This document shows, in pieces, positions 8,507-16,456 of a stretch of DNA of 61,401 nucleotides. Every line of letters begins with the position of its first letter. The stretch's first letter is position 1. The stretch is from the NCBI GenBank assembly GCA_036488085.1, contig DASXHZ010000066.1, positions 1-61,401 of the forward strand, in the 5' to 3' direction. This DNA is from DASXHZ01 sp036488085 (GTDB lineage Bacteria; Acidobacteriota; Thermoanaerobaculia; Gp7-AA8). The position numbers were made by a program, and so were the translations under genes. A model generated the notes under the pieces. That model had not been told where the DNA came from and did no database searches. It saw only the letters and a list, made by a program, of their open reading frames with translations.

Positions 8507-9022
8507 CTATGCGCGAGTACGGCGTCGCGCCGGATGAATGAGCTGCTCGAAATGCTTCGCGAGCGCGGCCGCGGACTGCGGTGCGGCGAGCGCGATGAAA
8601 ATCGTGTCGTCGCCGCCGACCGTGCCGAGGACGTCTTGGAGGTCCGCGGCGTCGATGGCGGAGGCGACCGGCTGCGCGGCGGCAGTGGGCGTCTTGATGA
8701 CGACGAGATTCATGGCGGCGACGACCGAGAGGACGTTGTCGCGCACCAGCCGGTTCACCCGCTCCTCCCGCGTCTCGCGCGGAGTGAAGGAAGTAACGTT
8801 CGAGGTGGCGGCCATCGCTCCCGGGACGACGTAGCCGGACGGCGACTTCGCGACACCGAGCTCCCGCAGGTCGCGCGAGAGCGTCGGCTGCGTCACGCGC
8901 ACGCCGCGCTTCTTCAGAAGGGCCTGCAGCTCCTCCTGAGAGTGCACGGCCGTCGTCCCGATGATCTCGAGGATCTCGTCGCGCCGCCGTACCGCCTCGC
9001 CTGCATAAGTATTCATCGACAT
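8507..9022 (-). CDS. argR: Arginine repressor ArgR
   Basis: ArgR is an arginine-responsive hexameric repressor. The N-terminal winged HTH includes VHSQEELQALLKKRGVRVTQ and TLSRDLRELGVAKS, and the C-terminal arginine-binding domain ends with GTVGGDDTIFI. Two in-frame ATGs exist, 9022 and 9016. The predicted -10 box covers 9026-9031, so a transcript from it would start near 9019 and only the 9016 ATG would remain, giving a nearly leaderless mRNA. Two ARG boxes overlap this start, so the gene and the downstream argCBDGHJ genes are probably autoregulated. Confidence 0.95.
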   Translation of the reverse strand: MSMNTYAGEAVRRRDEILEIIGTTAVHSQEELQALLKKRGVRVTQPTLSRDLRELGVAKSPSGYVVPGAMAATSNVTSFTPRETREERVNRLVRDNVLSVVAAMNLVVIKTPTAAAQPVASAIDAADLQDVLGTVGGDDTIFIALAAPQSAAALAKHFEQLIHPARRRTRA

Positions 9023-9037
9023 GAATTTTTATTCATC
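9000..9037 (-). promoter_or_regulatory. Double ARG box operator
   Basis: TGAAT-TTTT-ATTCA at 9022-9035 is an exact match to the palindromic core of the classical ARG box. A second, one-mismatch copy TGCAT-AAGT-ATTCA lies at 9002-9015. Their centres are 20 bp apart, close to the helical spacing of paired ArgR sites known from enterobacteria. The strong box covers the predicted -10 element, so ArgR binding should block RNA polymerase. Confidence 0.88.
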
Positions 9038-9054
9038 CGGTCGGTCACTGTCAA
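9026..9054 (-). promoter_or_regulatory. Sigma70-type promoter of the arginine operon
   Basis: On the minus strand a perfect -35 TTGACA (9054-9049) is followed, after 17 bp, by TAAAAA (9031-9026), a 4/6 match to the -10 consensus. The expected start point is near 9019, inside the first argR ATG. The -10 lies within the strong ARG box. Confidence 0.7.
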
Positions 9055-9069
9055 CTCTTTTCCGCCCGC

Positions 9070-9239
9070 TGTCATTCCGAGCGGAACCTGAGTGGGGCGG
9101 GTGGACAGAAGAAGAAGAGGTTCGAGGTTCGAGGGAAGAAATAAGAAAGGCGTTCGCGCCAACTTCTTACTTCGAACCTCGAACCTCACGTCCTCGTACC
9201 CCCCACCCGCCCAGGTCCCTCGCTACGCTCGGGATGACA
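9070..9239. repeat. Nested inverted repeat between argR and the VIT1 gene
   Basis: The outer arms TGTCATTCCGAGCG (9070-9083) and CGCTCGGGATGACA (9226-9239) pair. Inside them a GGGGCGGGTGG/CCACCCGCC pair brackets a third stem made of AGGTTCGAGG-type direct repeats and their complement CCTCGAACCT. The inner stem belongs to the same family as 26399-26493 and 56222-56336. It seems to be one repeat inserted within another. Together with 9241-9316 it fills the 294-bp gap between argR and the next gene. Confidence 0.75.
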
Positions 9240-9243
9240 ACAC

Positions 9244-9300
9244 GGAGCGCTCTGCGCTCTCCCCTCTGCGCTCTGCGCTCTGCGTTCTACGCTCTGATAT
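9244..9300. repeat. Degenerate CTCTGCG tandem repeat
   Basis: About six imperfect copies of a 7-8-bp unit (CTCTGCG, with CTCTACG-like variants) run up to the 5' side of the VIT1-type gene. No promoter could be defined within it. Any leader of that gene would carry this low-complexity tract. Confidence 0.55.
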
Positions 9301-9316
9301 ATCCTCGCGGCCCGAA

Positions 9317-10012
9317 ATGCCCGCTACCCGACACATCGAGCGACACTTCACGTCGAGTGACGTGGTGCGCGACGTCGTCATCGGGATGGCGGACGGGCTC
9401 ACGGTTCCGTTCGCGCTCGCGGCGGGACTCTCCGGCGCGGTGGCGTCGACCGGAATCGTCGTCACGGCCGGTCTCGCGGAGATCGCCGCCGGCTCGATCG
9501 CGATGGGTCTCGGCGGGTATCTCGCGGCGAAGAGCGACGCCGACCACTACGACGCCGAGCAGGAGCGCGAGGAGCAGGAAGTCGTCGAGAAGCCGCGCGA
9601 GGAGATGAAGGAGGTCGCCGACATCCTGCGGCAGTACGGGATGGCCGAGGACCACATCGCGCCCGCCGTCGAGGCGATGAGCCGGCACCCGGGCAAATGG
9701 GTCGACTTCATGATGCGCTTCGAGCTCGGCCTCGAGAAACCGGAGCCGAAACGCGCCCGCACCAGCGCCGCCGTCATCGCCGGGTCATACGTCGGCGGCG
9801 GCCTCGTTCCGCTGCTCCCCTACATGCTCATCCACAATGCGTCGACGGCATTGATGATCTCCGTCATCCTCACCCTTGCCGCCCTCGCGATCTTCGGGTG
9901 GGTGAAAGGCCGCTACACCGGCGCCCGTCCCCTGAAGTCGTCGATCCAGACGACGGTGACGGGCGGATTGGCGGCAATGGCGGCGTTCTTGATCGCGAAA
10001 GCCATCGCCTAG
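9317..10012 (+). CDS. VIT1/CCC1 family membrane protein
   Basis: This 231-aa protein resembles the VIT1/CCC1 family, which moves Fe(II) or Mn(II) across membranes. The family-like first helix DVVIGMADGLTVPFALAAG follows a short cytosolic N-terminus. There is a charged, Glu-rich cytosolic middle (residues ~75-125) of the kind that binds metal in VIT1, then hydrophobic segments around AAVIAGSYVGGGLVPLLPY and the C-terminus. The ATG at 9317 was chosen because earlier in-frame starts run through repeat sequence. It is a single gene, convergent with the HupE gene. The metal transported cannot be read from sequence. Confidence 0.88.
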   Translation: MPATRHIERHFTSSDVVRDVVIGMADGLTVPFALAAGLSGAVASTGIVVTAGLAEIAAGSIAMGLGGYLAAKSDADHYDAEQEREEQEVVEKPREEMKEVADILRQYGMAEDHIAPAVEAMSRHPGKWVDFMMRFELGLEKPEPKRARTSAAVIAGSYVGGGLVPLLPYMLIHNASTALMISVILTLAALAIFGWVKGRYTGARPLKSSIQTTVTGGLAAMAAFLIAKAIA

Positions 10013-10019
10013 ACCTCGA

Positions 10020-10961
10020 TCACAACGCAATTCGCTGTACCGTCCAGAACAAACCGGTCAACGCGATGGCCACGGAGCAGGTGACGACGAACCGGCGGTT
10101 GCGCAGCCACTGCGCGAACAGGAGCATGGCGACGGCGATCACGACGAGCTGTCCTGCTTCGACGCCAACATTAAACGATACCAGCGCCGGCACGAACTGC
10201 TGCCTCGGGAGGCCGAGCTCGTGTAGGACGCCCGCGAAGCCCATGCCGTGCAGCAGGCCGAAGACGAAGACGACGACCACCCGCCAGGGGTGCAGCCGCG
10301 GGGTGATGACGTTCTCGATCGCGACGCATGCGATCGACAGCGCGATCGCCGGCTCGACGACGCGCGACGGCAGCGAGACGACGCCGTACATCGTCAGCGC
10401 CAGGCTGATGGAGTGCGCGACGGTAAACGCGGTGATCTGCGAGAGCAGCGCACGCATGCTCGTCGCCAGCAGGAACAAGCCGAGTACAAACAGGATGTGA
10501 TCCACGCCCTCGGGCAGGATGTGAGTAAACCCGAGTGCGAGGTATTGGCGGATCACTTCGAAGCGCGTCGGCGGAACGACCTCGCGCGAGAGCGCGAATG
10601 GCTTGCTGGTCGTCTCGGCGTCGAGCCACTGCGTGGCGACCGCGTCGCTTCCCTCGTTCTGCAGCATCAGCGAGTAGGTGCTGAAGGTCCCTTCGTAGCG
10701 GAACGTGAAGGTGTTCGCGTGCGGCGGGATGTCGCCCGTCAGCGCGCCGGCGCGGACGCCGTCGAAGTAGAGGAGCGCCTTTGCCGGCCGCGGCTTGCGG
10801 AGCGACTTGATCGTCACCGCGTACGTGTGGTCGCGGCGGAAGAGCGCATGGATCTGCGTCGTGCCGATCTCGTGCGCGTTAGCGATCGTGGCCAGCATCG
10901 TGGCCAGCAACAGCGCCAGCGCTAGTTTTCGAACGTGAGCGAGGCCCACAGGCTCTCCCAT
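10020..10961 (-). CDS. HupE/UreJ family membrane protein
   Basis: A 313-aa inner-membrane protein. After a signal-like N-terminus (KLALALLLATMLATIANAHE) comes a soluble domain of ~130 residues, then the family signature GFTHILPEGVDHILFVLG and six to seven hydrophobic helices containing the second signature FGLLHGMGFAG. HupE/UreJ proteins are linked to nickel uptake in some bacteria; the substrate here is unknown. The ATG at 10961 lies 40 bp inside the preceding gene; a GTG four codons later is an alternative start. It is the last gene of a four-gene minus-strand set with DUF4198 and DUF4331 proteins. Confidence 0.88.
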   Translation of the reverse strand: MGEPVGLAHVRKLALALLLATMLATIANAHEIGTTQIHALFRRDHTYAVTIKSLRKPRPAKALLYFDGVRAGALTGDIPPHANTFTFRYEGTFSTYSLMLQNEGSDAVATQWLDAETTSKPFALSREVVPPTRFEVIRQYLALGFTHILPEGVDHILFVLGLFLLATSMRALLSQITAFTVAHSISLALTMYGVVSLPSRVVEPAIALSIACVAIENVITPRLHPWRVVVVFVFGLLHGMGFAGVLHELGLPRQQFVPALVSFNVGVEAGQLVVIAVAMLLFAQWLRNRRFVVTCSVAIALTGLFWTVQRIAL

Positions 10962-11674
10962 TCGGCGCCGGACGAGGGCGGGGCGTCGATCATGTGGACG
11001 CTCTTGATCAGCCAGACGCCTTGCTTCGGGAGCGAGAACGCGGCGCGGCCGTGGGCGTCGCTGCGGACGCGGATGCGGAGCGATGGGTCGTCGCGGTGCA
11101 TGGCGATGACGAGCGCGTTCGCGAGCGGGTGCGAGTCGTAGTCGAGGCGGACGACGACGCGGTTCGCGGCAAGCGACTCCGGCGTCAGCTCGAGGCGGAA
11201 GCCGAGCGGGTGCGAGAAGTCGGCGATGCCGAGGAGCGTCTTGGCGCAGCGAGAGTAGATCTCGCGCGACGGCTGCTTCGACTCGCCGCGTTGCGCGCGC
11301 GTTGCGAGTACGCCGTCGAGCCCTTCGTCGCGGAGGTACTGCTCGAACTTCTCCGGCGGCATCGAGAGAAAGGCCGGCTTGCTGCGATAGCCGACCACCG
11401 CGCCGGTGCCGTTCTCCATGCGGACGAAGCCGGCGGGATCGCGTCCCTCGAAACCGGCGACGTTGCGCTCGCCGGCAGAATCGCGGACGACGAAACGTTC
11501 GATCTGCGAGGAAACCCGCGGCACCGGATCGCCCGTGAACTCCTGTCCGACCAGAAGCGAGGTCGCGACCATCGTCCCGGCGGCAGGGTGGAACGTTGAT
11601 GGCTCGATCCAGAAGTCGTGCGCGACGAGCGGCGCGCACGACAACAGGCAAGCGATGAAGAGGAAGCGTTTCAT
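10922..11674 (-). CDS. DUF4198-like periplasmic protein
   Basis: The 250-aa product starts with a signal peptide (MKRFLFIACLLSCAPLVA) followed at once by HDFWIEP, the motif that opens DUF4198 and NikM-type proteins. A ~90-aa C-terminal section with GRAAFSLPKQGVWLIKSVHM resembles the beta-sandwich end of that family. Family members occur with metal transporters, and here the gene overlaps a HupE/UreJ gene by 40 bp and follows a secreted protein by 4 bp. A role in metal handling at the cell surface is an inference. Confidence 0.8.
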   Translation of the reverse strand: MKRFLFIACLLSCAPLVAHDFWIEPSTFHPAAGTMVATSLLVGQEFTGDPVPRVSSQIERFVVRDSAGERNVAGFEGRDPAGFVRMENGTGAVVGYRSKPAFLSMPPEKFEQYLRDEGLDGVLATRAQRGESKQPSREIYSRCAKTLLGIADFSHPLGFRLELTPESLAANRVVVRLDYDSHPLANALVIAMHRDDPSLRIRVRSDAHGRAAFSLPKQGVWLIKSVHMIDAPPSSGAEWESLWASLTFEN

Positions 11675-11678
11675 GAAA

Positions 11679-12455
11679 TCAAGGCTGGTACTCGGAAGCC
11701 ATCACTAGGTGCGCGTCGTTCGTGGCGTTCTGCACGATGACGGCGTAGCAGACGGCGTTGTCGGTCGGATCGAACTGCACCGAGCCGTCGCTGACCACTG
11801 AGGTCACCGCCGTCTGTCCCCACGCGTTCGGCGGGAGGACCAGCGTCACCGTGCCGACCGTCGTCTGGCCGCTCGAGTCGTGCACCGTCGCGCTAATGGT
11901 GTTGGTCGTCGTCCCCTGGTTGAAGCAGCCGACGTTCGTGCGCGCGTTCGAGTTGACGGTGACGCCCGGCGCGAACGAGCGCGAGCTGGAGCCGGCGAAT
12001 TCGAGGACCGGGATCACGGTGCCGTAGCCCGTGCCGGTGGTGTAGCTCTCAGCATCGACGATGAAGCGGTTGTTGTGCGTGCCGCCCGCCGTAGTCGCGG
12101 CTTCGAGCGTCACCGCGCCGCCGCCGGTGTAGCCGTCGAAGACAGCGCCGAGGAAGTTCTCGAACGTCTTCACCTCGCCGGGGGCAAGGCTCAGGACCGC
12201 GTTGTGCGCGGTGCCGGTGGTGTCGTAGAGCGTCGCCTGCACCGGAAAGGTAGACGACGTCGGGTTGAGCAGCGTGACCCTCGTTTGGAAGCGCGCTCCG
12301 GCGACGCCGACGACATTGCCGGCGACCGGAATGGTGTGGAAGTCGGACGCGAAACTGTCCATCGTGGTGCCGCGTCGCGCAATCGTTTTTTGCGTCTGGG
12401 CGAAGAGCGGCGCCGCGAAAAGCAGGACGGCAAAAGCGATTAGTGTTTTTCTCAT
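11679..12455 (-). CDS. Secreted protein of unknown function
   Basis: No family was recognised. The 258-aa protein has a clean signal peptide (MRKTLIAFAVLLFAAPLFAQ) and a mature part rich in Thr, Val, Gly and Ala with alternating hydrophobic residues, suggesting an all-beta fold (e.g. FQTRVTLLNPTSSTFPVQAT and TVTLVLPPNAWGQTAV). Two Cys residues (in NVGCFNQ and NAVCYAV) could form a disulfide. It lies 26 bp after DUF4331 and 4 bp before DUF4198, so it is very probably co-transcribed with them. Confidence 0.8.
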   Translation of the reverse strand: MRKTLIAFAVLLFAAPLFAQTQKTIARRGTTMDSFASDFHTIPVAGNVVGVAGARFQTRVTLLNPTSSTFPVQATLYDTTGTAHNAVLSLAPGEVKTFENFLGAVFDGYTGGGAVTLEAATTAGGTHNNRFIVDAESYTTGTGYGTVIPVLEFAGSSSRSFAPGVTVNSNARTNVGCFNQGTTTNTISATVHDSSGQTTVGTVTLVLPPNAWGQTAVTSVVSDGSVQFDPTDNAVCYAVIVQNATNDAHLVMASEYQP

Positions 12456-12481
12456 GGTCGTTCTCCTAGCGTCCGTCCGTG

Positions 12482-14017
12482 TTACGGCGCGAACGGGTTC
12501 GGGATGTTCGGCTCGGTCGGTACGTTCGTTCCGCCGTGGCCCTGCAGCAGTCCGTTGTGCGCCGGCGCGAGGAACGGGAAGCGCGGCAGGAAGTCTTTGT
12601 CGTTCACCTCGACGCCCTTCGCGAGACCGGCATTCGGATCGCCCGCGGCGATGAGGCTGATGAGCACGGAGTTGACGTTCACCTGATGGCGATTCGGCGC
12701 CGTGCCGCCGCCGAGACGGCGGCCGTTCGGGAACGCCGAGTTGATCGCGGCATCGAGAGTGATGACGTCAGCCGTCGAGCCGTCGGCGACCGGAATCGGC
12801 CGGCCGAGGTTGATGGCGTTGATGATGTCGAGGCGCGGTCCCTTCAGCGTGTTCACCGTGGCCGCCGGAAGGCCGAGCGCCTTGTAGACGCCTAGCGCGT
12901 CGAGGTCGCGGACCAGCACCGGATAGAGGATGTCGGCGCCGAAGTTGGTCACGTCGTGCATCGGTGTCGTGTGGAGGTAGAGCGTCTGGCGCTGCGTGCC
13001 GACCAGGCCGGCGTTGAACAGCGGGAGGGCGTTGCGACCGACCTGGACGTAATTGCCGGAGCCGCGAACGCCCGAGACGATGTTGCTCGTGTCGACCGTC
13101 TGGACCGCCGGACGGCTGATGCTGACCCAGATGCGCAGGAGGCTGTCGGTCGAGTTGGCGGAGAACTGGCCGTTGTGCGGGATCCCGTTCGGGAAAAGCT
13201 CCGCGGTCGGAATCTCGAGCGCGATGGAGTAGACGTTGAAACCCGCGAAGACGTCCTTGATCGTGGTGCGGCGGGCGCCCGGGATGCCGCCGAGATCGCT
13301 GGCGCCGAGGTTGACGAGATCGAAGATGCCCTTCTCGTCGAGCTGGTAGGGATCGTCGAACTCGCCGGCGATGATGCGCCCGCCATTGCTCAGCGACTTG
13401 ATGTAGGTGTCGACGAACGGCTGGTCGTAGAGCGCGTTCTCGCGCGAGGCTGGGTCGCCGGAGTCGTAGCCTTTGAATGGGCCGAGGCCGTAGACCAGGC
13501 GATCTGTCTGCGGGCCGTGGTTGTTCGGGAGGACCGGCAGGTCCTGTCCGATGATGGCCGCATTCGGCTGTCCGGGCGCCACGACGCGCGTGACCGTCAT
13601 CGTCTCGGTGCCGCCGGTGAGCTGCCAGAGGAGCTCATTGCCGCCGCCGAGCGCATCGTTCGGTCCGGGCGCCGCTTCGGGCGAGAGCGCGACGTTGTAC
13701 TCGACGCGGTAGACCGCCTCGTCCTTCAGGCTCGTCCCCTTCGCGATGTGGAACTCGTAGCGGTACCCGTTGCAGGCACGGAAGCCCTGGTTTCCCTGCC
13801 CCGGCTCGTGGAGCGGGTTGTAATCCATGATGAGGTAGAGCTTGTCGTGCGTGCCGTCGTTCACCCACGCGAAGGTGTCGGTGTTGTCGGCGCACGGCTC
13901 GTTGAGGATGGCGAGCGCCTCGCGATGGCTCGACGCGAGTGCCGGCGGCGGCGCAATCACGCCGAGCGCCATCATGCAGAGCGCCGTGGCAAATAGGGAT
14001 ATCCAGGAAAGTCTCAT
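12482..14017 (-). CDS. DUF4331 domain protein, secreted
   Basis: A 511-aa secreted protein with a signal peptide ending near PPPALAS, then SSHREALAILNEPCADNTD, the typical opening of DUF4331. Further on are YRYEFHIAKG and a long all-beta body. The start at 14017 was chosen over an earlier in-frame ATG because AAAGGAGACGGT precedes it as a good ribosome binding site and the signal peptide begins there. It is the first gene of the DUF4331/secreted/DUF4198/HupE set and divergent from a PAS-LuxR regulator. The biochemical role of DUF4331 is unknown. Confidence 0.92.
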   Translation of the reverse strand: MRLSWISLFATALCMMALGVIAPPPALASSHREALAILNEPCADNTDTFAWVNDGTHDKLYLIMDYNPLHEPGQGNQGFRACNGYRYEFHIAKGTSLKDEAVYRVEYNVALSPEAAPGPNDALGGGNELLWQLTGGTETMTVTRVVAPGQPNAAIIGQDLPVLPNNHGPQTDRLVYGLGPFKGYDSGDPASRENALYDQPFVDTYIKSLSNGGRIIAGEFDDPYQLDEKGIFDLVNLGASDLGGIPGARRTTIKDVFAGFNVYSIALEIPTAELFPNGIPHNGQFSANSTDSLLRIWVSISRPAVQTVDTSNIVSGVRGSGNYVQVGRNALPLFNAGLVGTQRQTLYLHTTPMHDVTNFGADILYPVLVRDLDALGVYKALGLPAATVNTLKGPRLDIINAINLGRPIPVADGSTADVITLDAAINSAFPNGRRLGGGTAPNRHQVNVNSVLISLIAAGDPNAGLAKGVEVNDKDFLPRFPFLAPAHNGLLQGHGGTNVPTEPNIPNPFAP

Positions 14018-14068
14018 ACCGTCTCCTTTGTCGTTCGGCTCTGGATACGGACGGCGGCAAATCCGCGG

Positions 14069-14671
14069 ATGCCCGGGGGACGTAGGAAAACATTGAGGCC
14101 ATACGTGTTCGACCGGCAGTTCCACGCGGTTCTCGACGGCGCGCCCGACGGGGTGCTGATCGAGTCAGGCGACCGGGTCGTCTATCTCAACTCGGCATAC
14201 GCCCGGATGCTCGGGTACACCGCGTCGAGCGAGCTCGATTCGGCCACGATCCGCGACATCGCGCAGCCGGAGGAGGTGGAGCGGCTGCAGTGGTTCGGGC
14301 GCTGCCGGAGCGAGGGGAAGCCGGCGCCGACCCGCTATTCGTTCCGCGCTCAGTCTTCCTCGGGGGACGTCGTTACACTCGACGCCAGCATCTCGGCTGC
14401 ACGCGTCGACGGCGATCTCCTGATCACGACGATCGTCCGTCGTATCGAGTCCGTTCCCTCTCCCCCTCTCGAGATCCCCGGAGTCGCCGCGCTCTCGCCG
14501 CGCGAACGCGAGGTGATCGAGCACCTCCTCGCCGGCAAACGCTCGAAGGAGATTGCGTTGCTGCTCAACGTCTCGGACAAGACGATCTGGACGCACCGGT
14601 GCCGCGCTTTTCAGAAGTTGGGCGTGCAGGGGATCGGGGATCTGTTCTGGTTGGTCAACTCTTCCATATGA
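14069..14671 (+). CDS. PAS domain LuxR-type transcription regulator
   Basis: A 200-aa regulator with an N-terminal PAS domain (residues ~12-125, including HAVLDGAPDGVLIESGDRVV and YARMLGYT) and a C-terminal LuxR HTH (residues ~140-200; LSPREREVIEHLLAGKRSKE, then KTIWTHRCRAFQKLGV). It has no receiver domain, so the PAS fold probably senses a ligand or redox state directly. It diverges from the DUF4331 gene with ~50 bp between starts, which makes that set its likely target. Its 3' end overlaps the convergent methyltransferase by 17 bp. Confidence 0.88.
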   Translation: MPGGRRKTLRPYVFDRQFHAVLDGAPDGVLIESGDRVVYLNSAYARMLGYTASSELDSATIRDIAQPEEVERLQWFGRCRSEGKPAPTRYSFRAQSSSGDVVTLDASISAARVDGDLLITTIVRRIESVPSPPLEIPGVAALSPREREVIEHLLAGKRSKEIALLLNVSDKTIWTHRCRAFQKLGVQGIGDLFWLVNSSI

Positions 14672-15392
14672 CGATGCGATCCCAGAGTAGACGGCGGAAG
14701 ATCTTCCAGAGGATCTCTTTCACGTTCCGCGGCCGCCCCGGCCACGGGATCGCCACCAGCGTCTCGACGCGCGCGCGGTTCGGGAACATCCGGATCATCC
14801 CGCCGGCGGTCCAGAAGAGGTGCTCGACGTCGTAGTTCTCGACGACTTTCTTCTGGAGCACGTCCGGCAGCAGCGCCAGTCCGCGAATCTGGTAGTGCGG
14901 ATCGGGCTTGAGCAGCCACCGAAAGCGCGCCGGCGTCGTGATCATCACGAGTCCGCCGCTCTTCAGGACGCGCATCATCTCCTTCGCCGCGGGCCGCGGC
15001 TTCGGCAGATGCTCGATGGTTTCCAAGCAGAGCACCGCGTCGAACGACCCGTCTTTGAACGGCAGCCCGTCACCGCTCGCGACGGCATATTCGATGTCTC
15101 CCCGAAGCTCGACCAGATCCGAATTCATGACCACATCGACCGCCGTCACCCGATACCGCGGCTCGGACGACAACGCGATCGACACGCCGCCCGCCCCCGC
15201 CCCAAGATCGAGAACCCGCAGCCCCCGCTCCCCATACTTCGACGCGAAGTACCCCACCAGCTCCAACCCCTCGGCGAACCGCTGCCTCACGAACTCCACG
15301 TTCGCCGCGTAGTGCGGCGCGTCGCGCGGCACCGTGCGCTCGAGTCCGCGGATGGCGACGTCCTCGTAGCGGGTTCGGAGGGGGTCGGTCAC
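14655..15392 (-). CDS. Class I SAM-dependent methyltransferase
   Basis: The 245-aa protein has the class I motif I LRVLDLGAGAGGVSIAL (residues ~58-74), an acidic motif II region (VTAVDVVMNSD) and motif IV-like FDAVLCLETIEHLPKP. The C-terminal third is rich in Arg, Trp and Lys (KEILWKIFRRLLWDRI), which could touch the membrane. Such enzymes often act on lipids, quinones or sugars; nothing nearby fixes the substrate. Confidence 0.85.
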   Translation of the reverse strand: MTDPLRTRYEDVAIRGLERTVPRDAPHYAANVEFVRQRFAEGLELVGYFASKYGERGLRVLDLGAGAGGVSIALSSEPRYRVTAVDVVMNSDLVELRGDIEYAVASGDGLPFKDGSFDAVLCLETIEHLPKPRPAAKEMMRVLKSGGLVMITTPARFRWLLKPDPHYQIRGLALLPDVLQKKVVENYDVEHLFWTAGGMIRMFPNRARVETLVAIPWPGRPRNVKEILWKIFRRLLWDRIVIWKS

Positions 15393-15453
15393 CGCGCGAT
15401 TCTAAGGGTCTGCGAGCGTCGCCTGGCAGCGAACACGCTCGTGGGCGGCGCCA

Positions 15454-15569
15454 CGCCCCTCACCTGGCCTTCGGCCACCCTCTCCCGTAGGGAGAGGGCC
15501 AAGGACGCCCACGCTGACAACTCCTTCTCCCGGCGGGAGAAGGTGGCGCGAAGCGCCGGATGAGGGGCG
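15454..15569. repeat. Pair of REP-like elements in inverted orientation
   Basis: One copy (15454-15498) begins CGCCCCTCACCTGGCC and the other (15522-15569) ends GCCGGATGAGGGGCG; they are inverted copies of the family also found in argJ and ccmI. Each has its own GGGAGA-type stem, and together they can form a large cruciform. They fill the gap between the peroxiredoxin stop and the methyltransferase start. Confidence 0.85.
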
Positions 15570-15590
15570 TGCGTCTCTCGCGAAACGACG

Positions 15591-16136
15591 TTACTTCGCT
15601 GACTGCAGCGTCGTTAGCTCCGCGAGGACTTCCTCGCTATGCGCCTGCGGCTTCACCTTCACGTACACCTTCCGGATCACGCCGGAGGGGTCGATGATGA
15701 AGGTGTTGCGGGCGGCGTAGGTCGAGCCTTGATAGTCCATGACCGAGCCGTACTGATTCACGACCTTGTGCTCGGTGTCAGCGAGGAGCTTGAAGTTGAG
15801 GCCTTCCTTCGTGCAGAAGCCCTTGTGTGAGTCGACCGCGTCGACGCTGACGCCGACGATCGCGGCGTTCTTCGCCGTGTACTTGTCCAGGTCGCGCTGG
15901 AAGTTGTGCGCCTCGATCGTGCAGCCGGAGGTGAAGTCCTTCGGGTAGAAGTAGAGAACCACCCACTTCCCGTGGAACTGGCTGAGCGACACCGGCTGGC
16001 CGTCCTGGCTAGGCAGCGTGAAGGTCGGCGCCGCCATCCCCTCTGCCGGAACGACAAGGGTCGGGGCCGGGGTGGTGTCGGCCGCAAAGGCACCGAAGGC
16101 AATGAGAAAGAGCGCGGTCGCGAGGGTGGGCTTCAT
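15591..16136 (-). CDS. Secreted peroxiredoxin (AhpC/TSA, BCP type)
   Basis: A thiol peroxidase that reduces peroxides. The start at 16136 gives a signal peptide (MKPTLATALFLIAFGAFAA), so the enzyme is predicted to act outside the cytoplasm, unlike ordinary BCP. The peroxidatic Cys lies in KDFTSGCTIEAHNF, where the usual Pro of the TPGCT motif is Ser. A second Cys in HKGFCTKEGL is a possible resolving residue. The C-terminal YAARNTFIIDPSGVIRKVY is typical of the family. It is 181 aa. No operon partner is evident. Confidence 0.9.
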   Translation of the reverse strand: MKPTLATALFLIAFGAFAADTTPAPTLVVPAEGMAAPTFTLPSQDGQPVSLSQFHGKWVVLYFYPKDFTSGCTIEAHNFQRDLDKYTAKNAAIVGVSVDAVDSHKGFCTKEGLNFKLLADTEHKVVNQYGSVMDYQGSTYAARNTFIIDPSGVIRKVYVKVKPQAHSEEVLAELTTLQSAK

Positions 16137-16234
16137 ATTCGTGTTCTCCTGGGGAGGAGATATCACAGCCTAGAACGTGAATCACGTTCACCGTAGGCGC
16201 AGATAGCTCTGTCTCCGGCGATTGTTTCCGTTTC

Positions 16235-16438
16235 GTGCGGAAACCACCTGGTCACGACGTGCACCTGTCCAACGGCACAAACCGCGTCGAACTCGTTTGG
16301 CGGAAGAAGTACTGCATCACGTCAACTGGAACGACGCTTCCGCTGCCGGATCAGCTTCTACAGGGAAGATATCTCATTCAAGGGCAGATGCTTTACCAGA
16401 TCCATGGCGAGCAATCGTGCGTTACGAAATGCCAATAG
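16235..16438 (+). CDS. Small hypothetical protein (doubtful)
   Basis: A 67-aa reading frame with a GTG start and no clear ribosome binding site. Codon third positions are less GC-rich than in neighbours, and the sequence (e.g. RVELVWRKKYCITSTGTT) looks protein-like but is unrecognised. Three Cys residues are present. It is the only candidate gene in the 355-bp gap between the peroxiredoxin and dTDP-glucose dehydratase. It may be a gene remnant. Confidence 0.3.
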   Translation: MRKPPGHDVHLSNGTNRVELVWRKKYCITSTGTTLPLPDQLLQGRYLIQGQMLYQIHGEQSCVTKCQ

Positions 16439-16456
16439 GAGCCGCGTTCTGAGAGC

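Noticed and set aside
15454..15569. Intrinsic terminator pair
   Set aside because: The stems lack T tracts and belong to a repeat family found also inside genes.
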